Assembly: GCF_013369335.1 (NCBI RefSeq) | Contig: NZ_SZQJ01000005.1 | Coordinates: 620,001 to 684,000, forward strand | Source: Vibrio sp. JPW-9-11-11 | GTDB taxonomy: Bacteria; Pseudomonadota; Gammaproteobacteria; Enterobacterales; Vibrionaceae | Direction: 5' to 3' | DNA: 64,000 nucleotides | Part shown: positions 19,820 through 28,510 of the stretch, one piece after another | Position numbering within the stretch: the stretch's first letter is position 1 | How the letters are laid out: every line of letters starts with the position of its first letter | Program-made: the position numbers and the translations under genes | The notes under the pieces: model-generated | Databases searched by the model: none | Seen by the model: the letters and a program-made list of their open reading frames with translations, nothing else | Told to the model about the DNA's origin: nothing

Positions 19820-21526
19820 TTATTGACTTGCGAGTTCAGCAAAAATCGCTTCGGCATCCACGATACCGCCTGAAATCGACAAACTGCTGAATGGGACGAG
19901 GTCTTCTGGGCTTGAAGGTTTCTTAACTAGCAGCTCTGGATAGGTACGTGATTGTGTCATTAGCAACTCTTTAAGCTCTTTCGCCTTTAGTTGTGGGTAA
20001 TGAGACCAAACTAAGGCCGCTACCCCTGATACCACTGGCGCAGCCATACTTGTCCCACTGTATGCCGCATAATTATCACCTGGTGTCGACGATAAAACCC
20101 GGTAACCAGGGGCGAACACATCTACCGTTTCTTGGCCAAAGTTACTAAAGCTCGCAACCATAGAGTCGTCTGCGTACTTCGCCGAGGCACCGACATCCAT
20201 CCAAGTCGAGACTGGGCGAGACCATTTATGCTTTGCGAAACGGTTAGGGAAGCTCGGTTTAATATCGTTATCAGTTTTACTGTTTCCAGCAGAGTGGACG
20301 ATCAACACGCCTTTGCGTGCTGCATAGCGAAATGCGTGGTCAACAATATGTTTACGCGGTGAATAACTCTTACCAAAACTCATATTGATGATTTTGGCTC
20401 CGTTATCCACTGCATATCGTACAGCGTTTGCAATATCTTTATCGCGTTCATCACCGTTTGGTACCATACGGACTGCCATAATCTGCGCATGATTAGCGAT
20501 GCCATCAATGCCCAATCCATTCCCGCGTTCAGCAGCAATGATACCAGCTACATGAGTGCCATGCGCGCCCACAGGGCCTTTGACATCATTGTTGCCATAA
20601 CCCTTTTCCCACGGGTTATTGATGTTGTCCATCACGATATCTTTGCGAGTATCAAACTCTAGATTGTAATGATAATCCAAGGATTCCTGATAACGACTAG
20701 TGCGTGATGCCAAATAGTCAAACGAGTACCAAGTATCGAAAACGTTAAGCAGCCCTTGAGCAGCCGCAACGACTTCAGAGTTAGAGTGAGTCAGCAAAAC
20801 CTGAAGGCCTGCTACGGTAAAGTCTTTGTGCTCAATCAGAGCTAGAATTGTCGATTTGTAAGCGTTTGCTTGCTCAGTGGCTGCGGTGACTTGTTCTAAC
20901 GCCGATGTGTAATACTCGACGTTCTCTAAATAGTCGGCTTCAACACCTTGATAGTATTTGCGTTTTTTCGGTGAAATCCAATGATTATGTTCCTTTAGCT
21001 CAAGATACTTCTTATATTCACGAGTGACTTCGAGGGTATCGTGATCAACATTGACACCGAGTGAGTTGCCTAAGAAGTTCCATCCGTGTACATCATCTAT
21101 ATAGCCGTTGCGATCATCATCGATACCATTGCCTGGTATCTCGTCTTGGTTCACCCAAAGTTTGTCTTTTAAGTCTTCGTGGTCAATATCCACCCCCGAA
21201 TCTAACACCGCGACAATAATAGGTTGAGGTTTAAGAGGGGGACGCATGAAGTCGTAAACAATGTCAGCACCCACACCTTGAACACTTGAATAATTAGCCG
21301 ACATGTTAAACCAGTCACCCCGCTCTTCTGCTAGCGTATTAAACAGTTGCATTGATAACACTGCAGGCTGAGCAGAGCGAGTTGAGTAGTCCTCAATGAT
21401 GTTGCCTTTTGCATCTTTGATAAAAGGTGAATTAATCGGATCTGGCTCAATATTGACGTTTGCAGAAACTGACGCAGAAGCCATGACTGCGACAGCGAGG
21501 GCGGAAAGTTTGTATCCGTTTTTCAT
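19820..21526 (-). CDS. Secreted subtilisin-family (S8) serine protease
   Basis: 568 residues from the ATG at 21526, which has AGGATG upstream and yields a signal peptide (MKNGYKLSALAVAVMASASV, then SANVN). The catalytic triad is D109 (AVLDSGVDIDHEDL), H322 (GAHGTHVAGII) and S493 (YSGTSMAAPVVSG), with oxyanion residue N415 (HSAGNS). The D-to-H spacing of 213 residues is far larger than in subtilisin, owing to a charged, probably helical insert at about 160-310. No GlyGly-CTERM, PPC or autotransporter domain is visible at the C-terminus. It is probably periplasmic or secreted. Its substrate is unknown. It is divergent from the lipase-like gene. Confidence 0.9.
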   Translation of the reverse strand: MKNGYKLSALAVAVMASASVSANVNIEPDPINSPFIKDAKGNIIEDYSTRSAQPAVLSMQLFNTLAEERGDWFNMSANYSSVQGVGADIVYDFMRPPLKPQPIIVAVLDSGVDIDHEDLKDKLWVNQDEIPGNGIDDDRNGYIDDVHGWNFLGNSLGVNVDHDTLEVTREYKKYLELKEHNHWISPKKRKYYQGVEADYLENVEYYTSALEQVTAATEQANAYKSTILALIEHKDFTVAGLQVLLTHSNSEVVAAAQGLLNVFDTWYSFDYLASRTSRYQESLDYHYNLEFDTRKDIVMDNINNPWEKGYGNNDVKGPVGAHGTHVAGIIAAERGNGLGIDGIANHAQIMAVRMVPNGDERDKDIANAVRYAVDNGAKIINMSFGKSYSPRKHIVDHAFRYAARKGVLIVHSAGNSKTDNDIKPSFPNRFAKHKWSRPVSTWMDVGASAKYADDSMVASFSNFGQETVDVFAPGYRVLSSTPGDNYAAYSGTSMAAPVVSGVAALVWSHYPQLKAKELKELLMTQSRTYPELLVKKPSSPEDLVPFSSLSISGGIVDAEAIFAELASQ

Positions 21527-22025
21527 TATGTTACATCCTATAAAATTGTGCTCAAAAAGCGCACAAAAGATAAAGTGCAACAACATGAATATCATTCATC
21601 GAATTGATTATTTGAGTTAAAGATCTCACTGTTTGGCCTATTTAGCCGCCAAAATTTGAGCAAAATTCTATTGACAAAATCCACATCTAAAAATACCGAC
21701 TTATGTTCTGAAAAATGTTTGTAATCAATAGATTAAACAATACTGAACAATTTTTTTGCCCCATACTTCTGCGCACCAAGTGAACATTAAGCGGCCAACA
21801 CTTACTGGTTATCTATGACTCTAAACCCGTCAAAGATCTCAATTTATTATCATTTATTTATCATTTTTTTAACATGGTGCAAAAACTCTCATCGGATGTG
21901 TTGAATAAAAAGTAACCGGCGATTAATCCTATTTAGCGAGCGAAAGTTGTTTCGATGTTTGAAGTTTTGCTCACTGAACACTAAGCAAGTAACGCTAATT
22001 TCAGGATTAAAAGGTTAATAACATC
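21527..22025. promoter_or_regulatory. Divergent control region between protease and lipase-like genes
   Basis: About 500 bases, strongly AT-rich, between two divergent exported-hydrolase genes. It holds a direct repeat of TTATCATTT (about 21845-21868) and a short palindrome TGAATATCATTCA (about 21585-21597). No gene was seen. The AT-richness would suit silencing by H-NS-like proteins; this is inference. The lipase-like start at 22026 has only a weak Shine-Dalgarno (AAAAGG further upstream). Confidence 0.45.
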
Positions 22026-23075
22026 ATGAAAATAATAACAAAGGTTGCCTCTATTGCAGTGGCAATAGCGTTTTCAGGTTTCACGCACGCTGCTATCGGA
22101 AACTACAAAGTGGTATTGATTCACGGCTTTCAATCGGATCAGTTGCAATCTAAACCAGACGCTAGACAAGTAACGTTAGAAGGCGAAGACTACTGGAAGG
22201 AGTATTGGCTGCAATATGCCGACGCTCGAATTGACTGGCCTTCTTATGAGCGCGTCGAAGGCAAAATCTCCAGTGACTACGCTTGGCCTAAACTGCAACA
22301 GCTATCGCGGAATGGCACTTGTCAACCTGGCTGTATTTTTGTCACACACTCCACCGGTGATCTTATTGCACGCTATCTGTTAGATAATCAGGAAAACTGG
22401 CTTATAAACGCTGGATTAGAGCCACTCAACATCGTCGCGACCTATGATTTTGCAGGCGCTGGCGGTGGCTCTGAACTTGGCGATACAGTGATCAATATCA
22501 TCGAAGGGGGTGGCTGGACCAACAGTGCATTGCGCTATGCGATTTCATTGTGGTTGGGAGAAATCCCCAGTCAAAAAAATGCCGGGGTCTTGAACGATCT
22601 TAAGGTCGCTAACGCGCGTCAAATCGCTCGTCTATCCGACCATCGTACTCCACGTATTCGCTTTGTCGGGAATGGAACCGACTATTTCAAGACAACTTCT
22701 GCCTTTCTTCCTGGAAATGACGATGGTGTTGTGGCCGCGCATTCAGCATGTGGCGCAGCCGATGCCAAAAGCTATGACAGCTGTTCCACTCACTTAGCCA
22801 TGAACGGTAAGATTGCCTCACAAAGCAAAGGCGTGACACACTTTATGCCTCAGCACTACCCTTTGATAATGGGTCATAGCTACAGTCATAGCGACGTTGT
22901 CGGTGCAAAACACAAGGGGGAAGTGACATCGAGCATCACTGATATCACATTGACGGATGGCCAGTCGGTGGGGGTAGACACTTACCAACAAAAAGGCTGG
23001 TGGGGAACAAAATATCTCTACGTGCAAGGCTCTGATCGAGACACTATGTCTGAAATTGCCGTTGGCCTACACTGA
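22026..23075 (+). CDS. Exported lipase-like alpha/beta hydrolase
   Basis: 349 residues with a signal peptide (about 1-23, ending THAA). Alpha/beta-hydrolase features: VVLIHGF near residue 30 (oxyanion strand), nucleophile S109 in T-H-S-T-G-D, which departs from the usual GxSxG by a Thr at the first position, a probable acid D233 in GNDDGVV, and histidine H284 or H288 in MGHSYSHSDVVG. Cysteine pairs C99/C103 and C242/C253 would suit periplasmic disulfides. The DGVV-then-His layout resembles bacterial triacylglycerol lipases. Substrate unknown. It precedes a membrane-anchored gene of unknown function. Confidence 0.75.
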   Translation: MKIITKVASIAVAIAFSGFTHAAIGNYKVVLIHGFQSDQLQSKPDARQVTLEGEDYWKEYWLQYADARIDWPSYERVEGKISSDYAWPKLQQLSRNGTCQPGCIFVTHSTGDLIARYLLDNQENWLINAGLEPLNIVATYDFAGAGGGSELGDTVINIIEGGGWTNSALRYAISLWLGEIPSQKNAGVLNDLKVANARQIARLSDHRTPRIRFVGNGTDYFKTTSAFLPGNDDGVVAAHSACGAADAKSYDSCSTHLAMNGKIASQSKGVTHFMPQHYPLIMGHSYSHSDVVGAKHKGEVTSSITDITLTDGQSVGVDTYQQKGWWGTKYLYVQGSDRDTMSEIAVGLH

Positions 23076-23081
23076 TCGAAC

Positions 23082-23118
23082 AAAGGGCGGGGACTCTACC
23101 CTGCCCTTGTGCATTTTT
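23082..23118 (+). terminator. Hairpin between the lipase-like gene and its downstream neighbour
   Basis: AAGGGCGGGG and CCCTGCCCTT form a 10-bp stem (one G-T pair) with a 6-nt loop, followed by GTGCATTTTT. It sits only 10 bases before the next start, so it may reduce rather than abolish downstream expression. Confidence 0.6.
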
Positions 23119-23128
23119 GGAGTCTGTA

Positions 23129-24172
23129 ATGAAGATAAAGTTATGGCTAGTGAGTTTATTTAGCGTGTTTATCATCCTCGGCTTAATCATTTGGCCAAGT
23201 TCTGTCGACACCCATGACAAGGCCAAACACGATAGTCGCCAAGCATCTCGGCAGGTGACAAGGTCTGTTGCTGAACTTAACCTGACTCACGCAGCGCCAC
23301 TATCTGTTCGCGCGCCAGAGACAACGAACAAGCGCGAGCTCGTCGAATTAGAGCTAAAGCAAGTCGCCATCAAACACCAACAAACGCTTCAATACCCGCC
23401 TTATTCCCAACCTATCACAAGCAAAAATAGCCCCTATTTAAACTGGAATGCGTTCGAGGCAGTCGAAGTTCCGGTTTTGGATGGTAAATCCAGCGCGACA
23501 TTAAGCGTCGAGAAATACCGACATTTCTTTCCTGAACCGATACGAGTAGAACTGACAACATCACAAACCGTCATCGATGCATCACTCGATATCGTCGCAG
23601 TAGATACGCAACAGACTCTGGCAGCTTTACCGATTGATGGTATGGCGTGGCAGGTTACGCCAGCAGCAGATTGGCCTGAAGAACTAAGATTGGTCGCAAA
23701 CATCAATTTTGCAAAAGGAACGGACACCATTAGCGCCGATATTCGCTTATATCACTCCGTCGCTAGCGTCGTTTCAGTATCTCATGGTTATGCTCAAGGC
23801 TCGGATATGATGATTCCTGTCACATTGCAAATCGATAAAGCTGGCATATTTCGACTTCGTGCCAATCTCTACCAACAAAATGGTGGTGTGATCGCCGCTT
23901 TAGTTGAGAAGAAAAGACTATCCGAAGGAGAACAAACTGTCGAATTACGAGCCTATAAGCAAGTGCTACCTCAAGGCGCGAGCGACCTGGAGCTAGGTGA
24001 TTTCATGATCGAACGCATGTCCGGCTATCCCGGCGAAAGAGCGGGTTATGGCCAAAGTAAGGCAGAGATCTTTCCAATTGGTCGTTTTGACTCTGGCTCA
24101 CTCACTGATGAACAATATCAAATGACAGAGCAAGAAAAACAGCAGTTGGCCTTTTTAAAACAACTCCTTTGA
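23129..24172 (+). CDS. Membrane-anchored periplasmic protein of unknown function
   Basis: 347 residues; the ATG at 23129 has GGAG seven bases upstream. One N-terminal membrane segment (about 5-22, LWLVSLFSVFIILGLIIW) is followed by a charged linker and a periplasmic region that looks beta-rich, with a long stretch of alternating hydrophobic residues (about 130-300). The tail is polar and Gln/Lys-rich. I do not recognise a family. Its place 54 bases after an exported lipase-like hydrolase, the N-terminal anchor and the length recall lipase foldases, but I do not see the foldase motif RxxFDY, and the protein looks beta-rich where foldases are helical. Function unassigned. Confidence 0.7.
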   Translation: MKIKLWLVSLFSVFIILGLIIWPSSVDTHDKAKHDSRQASRQVTRSVAELNLTHAAPLSVRAPETTNKRELVELELKQVAIKHQQTLQYPPYSQPITSKNSPYLNWNAFEAVEVPVLDGKSSATLSVEKYRHFFPEPIRVELTTSQTVIDASLDIVAVDTQQTLAALPIDGMAWQVTPAADWPEELRLVANINFAKGTDTISADIRLYHSVASVVSVSHGYAQGSDMMIPVTLQIDKAGIFRLRANLYQQNGGVIAALVEKKRLSEGEQTVELRAYKQVLPQGASDLELGDFMIERMSGYPGERAGYGQSKAEIFPIGRFDSGSLTDEQYQMTEQEKQQLAFLKQLL

Positions 24173-24354
24173 AGTCATAGGGCAGGCAATGTTAGTACTA
24201 TTCGCCCCCAACTAAAGCGATCTGCTTGGTCAAAGAGTGCTGAAGTGTCTCTAGTACCAGGTCATGGCTTTTTACCACTATTATCTGTGGTGGCTACTTG
24301 AAGTGACTCAAATACACTTCGAGGTAATACGGCTGGGTTTTCTGCCTTAAACGA

Positions 24355-24382
24355 GAAAAGCCCGCTAAAAAGCGGGCTTTTA
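24355..24382 (-). terminator. Rho-independent terminator of ffs
   Basis: On the minus strand AAAAGCCCGCT-TTTT-AGCGGGCTTTT follows the 4.5S RNA 3' end within a few bases. Confidence 0.85.
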
Positions 24383-24385
24383 GAT

Positions 24386-24493
24386 GGGTGGAAGCCCCAG
24401 CCACATCCCGGCACACAAGTCACTCGCTGCGGCTGCTTCCTTCCGGACCTGACCGAGTTCACGAGCTATTGTTGCGGGAGGACCAGGGCCTCC
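24386..24493 (-). ncRNA. ffs: 4.5S RNA of the signal recognition particle
   Basis: About 108 nt on the minus strand. The highly conserved SRP domain IV tip is present: GGTCAGGTCCGGAAGGAAGC, then AGCC, including the GGAA tetraloop and both symmetrical and asymmetrical internal loops. The ends pair (GGAGGCCC with GGGGCTTCC) and the inner helix GCCGGGATGTGGCTGG is as in E. coli. A strong terminator follows. It binds Ffh to target inner-membrane proteins. Its location near ybaZ-ybaY-tesB matches the enterobacterial order. Exact ends are estimated to within a few bases. Confidence 0.95.
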
Positions 24494-24615
24494 ATAGATT
24501 CTTTTTTCTTAGCTTGGCTAAGAAGTGGGAGGATTATCAGTCATCCTCTGGGCTATTTCAAGTCCTGGTAGCAATAAAGTCGCTCTTTTCTCTTCAACTG
24601 CTTAATCAGCAACCA

Positions 24616-26628
24616 TTATCTCAGATAATGGACCACCTTCCCTTGGTTCTGGTCGTCGGTTTGTGGCGTTTTTGAACCATGCTTATGACGATACATAGCT
24701 TCGTCTGCTTCGTTGAGCACTTCTTGTAAGCTCATAAATGTCGCCCGTGGAGGCGATATACCAATGGCAACGGAGATATCAAATGACAACTGACCATCTG
24801 CGGAAACAAAGGCGATCGTCGTCAGCTTAGACTGCAAATCATCAATTCGTGTCGCGTCAATTTTACCAATCAAGATGAACTCATCCCCGCCAACTCGGAA
24901 ACTCTGACCATGCCAGACCTTGTCGATATACGCGGCAACGCTCTTGAGCACCTGATCACCGATTTCGTGACCATAGCTGTCATTGATAGGTTTAAACCGA
25001 TTGACGTCAAGATAGAACACTGTTTCATCGGCGTTGACACCACCACGGAAATTTTGATGCATAGCGCGACGATTTTTCAGTCGCGTCAGTGGGTCGGTAT
25101 TCGACTGACTGTGTAAATACATGGCCACAACCATCAAAAAGCCAAGCACGAGTAAAAACATGATTTGACTGTAGCGCGAGAAGGTTTGCTGTGCTTGTAG
25201 CGTCGCTTTCCAGTTTGGGTGAGCATCGTAACGGTCAATAATGGCATTGGTGTCGATAATCTTAATCGCCCGACTAAATAGCGGCGCTAACGATTGACCA
25301 ATGCGATTTTTAGCGAAACCTATGGCGATATTAGATTGATAAAATTGACCAATCGCTGCATCTTCTTCAAGCGGAATGATGTCTCCCGATTCACGCATCA
25401 TTTTATTAAAATTCGCACGACTTATAGCCATATAACTAATATCGCCATTAAGCAGCGCATGGTACAGCTCATCGGTACTCGTAAAAGATTTCAGGTGCTT
25501 ATTAGGCAACAACTGCGACAACAAACTCTCAAAAAAGTCATCTTTCATCACGCCGATATCTTCGACGATCAGCTCAGACACATTGCTGTATACGCCATCT
25601 TTATAGCCTTCACGCTTGATCATGATCGCTTTGGGGAAGTAGTAAGGCTCACTGAACTCCATCAGCGCTTTGCGTTGCTCTGAGATGACTATCGGAGCCA
25701 AAATATCAATCCGTTTTTCGACCAAATCTTGATACATGCTTTCCCAACTTTCATCGGCGTCACTGACAATGTCACACTGCAATAGCAAGATTTGACACGC
25801 CTGCTGCACGACATCGGCACTGATCCCTTTGATCTCACCATCACGTCGATACTCAGCATATTGGCCAACGTTATGCAGTTTGACCCGATAATGACGGTTA
25901 ATGTTGACGCCACTATCAATTACCGATTGACGTAAGGCTTGCTGCCTAATCTCAAACTGATAGGTTTTAACCGACTCACGTAGCATTTTTTGTATTTCAG
26001 CACTGTGAATGTAATCGACAATGTTACTCAACAAGGCTTGGTGACGGCCCTTGGGGGTAATGATGGAGACAGGTTTGATTGGAATTTGATGGTTCAGAAG
26101 CTGGGCATCAAAGCCGGCCATCAACATGGGTTTGAGCTGATTTATCGCATCAATAACGCCATCGACAACGCGCGCTTCAATCAGGTTTCGTGCCTGCTGA
26201 TGCCCACTGTACTCGACTTGCTTAATGTGCGGATAGTGCGTCTCGACCAACGCAGCATAGACGGTACCTTTAGGCACACCGATAACCTCAGCGGTGGCTA
26301 AGGTGGCGTTAGTTATACTGTAGAGATAGGTATATTCGATGTTAGTTGGGCTTGAAAAATCAAAGCGCGCTGCGCGCTGCTCAGTGTAAGTGACGTTGGC
26401 TGCAAAATCGCTCTCTCCTCGCTCGACAGCATTTAAGATAGCGTCAAAGCTGGGATAGTAGACGTATTCAATATCGAGATTGAAATGCTGGCCTGCAGCG
26501 TCAAATAGGGTTCGGGTGACAATATCATCCGCTTCTATCCCCACTTTGTAGGTTGTACTCGCCTGGGTGACAGGGAGCATTAGCAAAGTGGTCAGTATTA
26601 GCCCAACTGCACGCCAAAAAAGAGCCAT
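24616..26628 (-). CDS. cdgH: Diguanylate cyclase with two periplasmic solute-binding domains (CdgH-like)
   Basis: 670 residues: a signal or anchor segment (1-23), a first family-3 solute-binding domain (about 25-225), a second (about 245-475), one membrane segment (about 487-506), and a cytoplasmic GGDEF domain. The active-site GGDEF is intact at 580-584 (FRVGGDEFILIG), so c-di-GMP synthesis is expected. The allosteric RxxD inhibitory site is absent: the expected position reads VWHG. Tandem PBPb domains fused to GGDEF are the known layout of V. cholerae CdgH. The ligand is probably an amino acid or small metabolite. The symbol rests on architecture alone. Confidence 0.85.
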   Translation of the reverse strand: MALFWRAVGLILTTLLMLPVTQASTTYKVGIEADDIVTRTLFDAAGQHFNLDIEYVYYPSFDAILNAVERGESDFAANVTYTEQRAARFDFSSPTNIEYTYLYSITNATLATAEVIGVPKGTVYAALVETHYPHIKQVEYSGHQQARNLIEARVVDGVIDAINQLKPMLMAGFDAQLLNHQIPIKPVSIITPKGRHQALLSNIVDYIHSAEIQKMLRESVKTYQFEIRQQALRQSVIDSGVNINRHYRVKLHNVGQYAEYRRDGEIKGISADVVQQACQILLLQCDIVSDADESWESMYQDLVEKRIDILAPIVISEQRKALMEFSEPYYFPKAIMIKREGYKDGVYSNVSELIVEDIGVMKDDFFESLLSQLLPNKHLKSFTSTDELYHALLNGDISYMAISRANFNKMMRESGDIIPLEEDAAIGQFYQSNIAIGFAKNRIGQSLAPLFSRAIKIIDTNAIIDRYDAHPNWKATLQAQQTFSRYSQIMFLLVLGFLMVVAMYLHSQSNTDPLTRLKNRRAMHQNFRGGVNADETVFYLDVNRFKPINDSYGHEIGDQVLKSVAAYIDKVWHGQSFRVGGDEFILIGKIDATRIDDLQSKLTTIAFVSADGQLSFDISVAIGISPPRATFMSLQEVLNEADEAMYRHKHGSKTPQTDDQNQGKVVHYLR

Positions 26629-26777
26629 CGCGTTATCGTCCTGTTTGAATCGTTATTTAGCCCTAGTCTGCGCGAATAATAGTGTTCCTTTACTCAATAA
26701 CGCGCAAAAGTTCGCCAATTCTGACACAACCACGCGCATATGCCAAGTGGCGATAACAATTCAAACATATTGATAAC

Positions 26778-27518
26778 TTATATATCTTGCTGCTCTTCGA
26801 CACTGCGTAAGACATAGTCCGTCATCCATGCAGTACCGAGCAGACATAGCCAAACAACAAAGACCGGATTGGGCACATCAATATTTGGCCAAACCACTAG
26901 CGCGGCGAACCCCACTGTCGGGAGTGTCCAGCACAATAATTGATTCCAGCGAAATGATTTCAAGCGCGATAAGCTTTCTGTTGAAGCGATAATTCCAGTC
27001 ACACACAAGGCTAATAATGCCGCATAGGGTAAGTCTGCTATCCATAACGGAATCACTAACCCAAGTGCCCACCAACTGTGTTGATGACTCGGCTGCCAGT
27101 GCGAGGCGGCCCACCACACAATGCCAATCGCCAGTGTTTGTATCACAGTGACCAGAGGTTCACCGGGCAATTTCCCCGCGTTTTGAGTCACCATAATGCC
27201 GACGAGTAAGGTAGTCACAATCAATAAGCTAGTTAACACAACCGCCACGCTGCTGCGTTTTGAAAACGCAACCATCAAAAGCGGAAATAAAATCCACAAG
27301 CTAACCGATAGCGTGAATGGCTGATGTGACAAGGTCAGACCATAGCCAGTCATGGCAGCTAGAAGAACAAGACCGCGTAATCCGCCTTGTGGTAGGATCC
27401 ATAACGCTGGAATGATGAGCGCAAGAACTGGGATCTCGCCGTCACTCAAACTCATCGCACGAGCACAAACAACGGCCAGTAAGGTCGTGATCACAAATTG
27501 GAAGGTTGAAAATATCAT
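26778..27518 (-). CDS. Polytopic membrane protein of unknown function
   Basis: 246 residues with seven or eight hydrophobic segments and very few charges, so an integral inner-membrane protein. It starts at an ATG with AAGGAGAGG just upstream, which is an excellent ribosome-binding site. The sequence is rich in Trp and Leu (LWILPQGGLRGLVLL, WWAASHWQPSHQHSWWALGL). I do not recognise a family. It lies between cdgH and ybaZ, a spot with different genes in enterobacteria. The end is charged (DYVLRSVEEQQDI), likely cytoplasmic. Confidence 0.75.
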   Translation of the reverse strand: MIFSTFQFVITTLLAVVCARAMSLSDGEIPVLALIIPALWILPQGGLRGLVLLAAMTGYGLTLSHQPFTLSVSLWILFPLLMVAFSKRSSVAVVLTSLLIVTTLLVGIMVTQNAGKLPGEPLVTVIQTLAIGIVWWAASHWQPSHQHSWWALGLVIPLWIADLPYAALLALCVTGIIASTESLSRLKSFRWNQLLCWTLPTVGFAALVVWPNIDVPNPVFVVWLCLLGTAWMTDYVLRSVEEQQDI

Positions 27519-27567
27519 GCCCTCTCCTTATCCATTCCTTGGAAATCTGAACTAGGACAGTGTCATT

Positions 27568-27870
27568 ATGGACCAGTTTTTGATGCAAATCTTTGCTGTG
27601 ATTCACCAAATTCCGCTTGGCAAAGTCACAACCTACGGCCAAGTTGCAAAAATGGCGGGCTACCCGGGTTACGCGCGTCATGTCGGTAAAGCGCTAGGAA
27701 ACTTACCTGAAGGTAGTAAGCTACCTTGGTATAGGGTGATTAATAGTCAAGGTAAAATATCGCTTAAAGGGCAAGATTTGGAGCGTCAACGCAACGCACT
27801 ATTGAAGGAAGGGGTCGAGGTGTCATTGCAAGGGAAGATCCGCTTAAAACTGTATCAATGGCAGCCATAA
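27568..27870 (+). CDS. ybaZ: Alkyltransferase-like DNA damage-recognition protein (ATL, YbaZ family)
   Basis: 100 residues matching the MGMT DNA-binding domain: the winged-helix section GKVTTYGQVAKMAGYPGYAR, the arginine finger in ARHVGKAL, and a Trp (W54) in PWYRV, where O6-alkylguanine transferases have the catalytic Cys of PCHRV. ATL proteins therefore do not repair directly but flag O6-alkylguanine for nucleotide excision repair. The length equals or is slightly below family size. The neighbour ybaY (convergent) and tesB reproduce the E. coli order tesB-ybaY-ybaZ-ffs. Confidence 0.93.
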   Translation: MDQFLMQIFAVIHQIPLGKVTTYGQVAKMAGYPGYARHVGKALGNLPEGSKLPWYRVINSQGKISLKGQDLERQRNALLKEGVEVSLQGKIRLKLYQWQP

Positions 27871-27891
27871 TGACTGCCATTGAAATAATCG

Positions 27892-28320
27892 CTAGTGACC
27901 AACGCCCACTAAGCGAAGATCGACACTCTCAGTCTGTGAGTCATCTGTGATCACTGGGTGTACAGTATCGGTAATAAAGCGTAACTGGCCGCCCACCTCG
28001 ATTCGGGCACTCACACTGTAGCGGTGACGGGCATCGATCTTTTTCGTGTCATACGCGAGATCAAATTCAAAAGGGACTTGCGCGCCGTTGCTTTCAAAAC
28101 GATGCTTGGCAATCACTTTCGCTGGCGCGTCCGCCAAAGAAATGTCTTGCAACGTCACTGTGATGACAGCGTCATCGGGTAAAGCAATACGCTCACGATA
28201 AGCAAGAGTGCCGGTAATGTGATCGATCTTAGCCTGCGGTGATTTTTGCTCAGAATTTTGGCAGCCCACCAACACCCCGCCAACAACGACGGCTAACACT
28301 AAACCCAGTACTGTTTTCAT
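27892..28320 (-). CDS. ybaY: YbaY-family lipoprotein
   Basis: 142 residues with a lipoprotein signal: hydrophobic stretch then lipobox L-V-G-C20. The following residue is Gln rather than Asp, so outer-membrane sorting is expected. The mature part is a single beta-rich domain starting ITGTLAYRERIALPDDAVITV, typical of the YbaY (DUF... type III secretion pilotin-like lipoprotein) fold. Function unknown in most species. It is convergent with ybaZ and divergent from tesB. Confidence 0.88.
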   Translation of the reverse strand: MKTVLGLVLAVVVGGVLVGCQNSEQKSPQAKIDHITGTLAYRERIALPDDAVITVTLQDISLADAPAKVIAKHRFESNGAQVPFEFDLAYDTKKIDARHRYSVSARIEVGGQLRFITDTVHPVITDDSQTESVDLRLVGVGH

Positions 28321-28510
28321 AACGCCTCACGTAACTTATTAAAATCTCGCTGATTATAGGCAGTCACTATACTAATGTCATGGACAGTGACCTTTATTTA
28401 ACAAGACTCTGACCCAATCAACCATGTGATGACAATCACAGCAATCAGCTGTTTTAATTGTCACTAATATGCGTAAAATATCGGCATAAGATCAGATTAA
28501 GGGTTAAATA

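Noticed and set aside
22026..23075. Classical lactonising lipase paired with a Lif foldase
   Set aside because: The hydrolase lacks the standard GxSxG form and the neighbour shows no RxxFDY foldase motif, so I left both unassigned.
24262..24462. Short ORF on the minus strand overlapping ffs
   Set aside because: It lies within the 4.5S RNA gene and its terminator, which explain the sequence.
24506..24524. 8-bp inverted repeat TTCTTAGC-TTG-GCTAAGAA just upstream of ffs
   Set aside because: No T-run follows on either strand in the right direction, and I could not connect it with a known promoter element.
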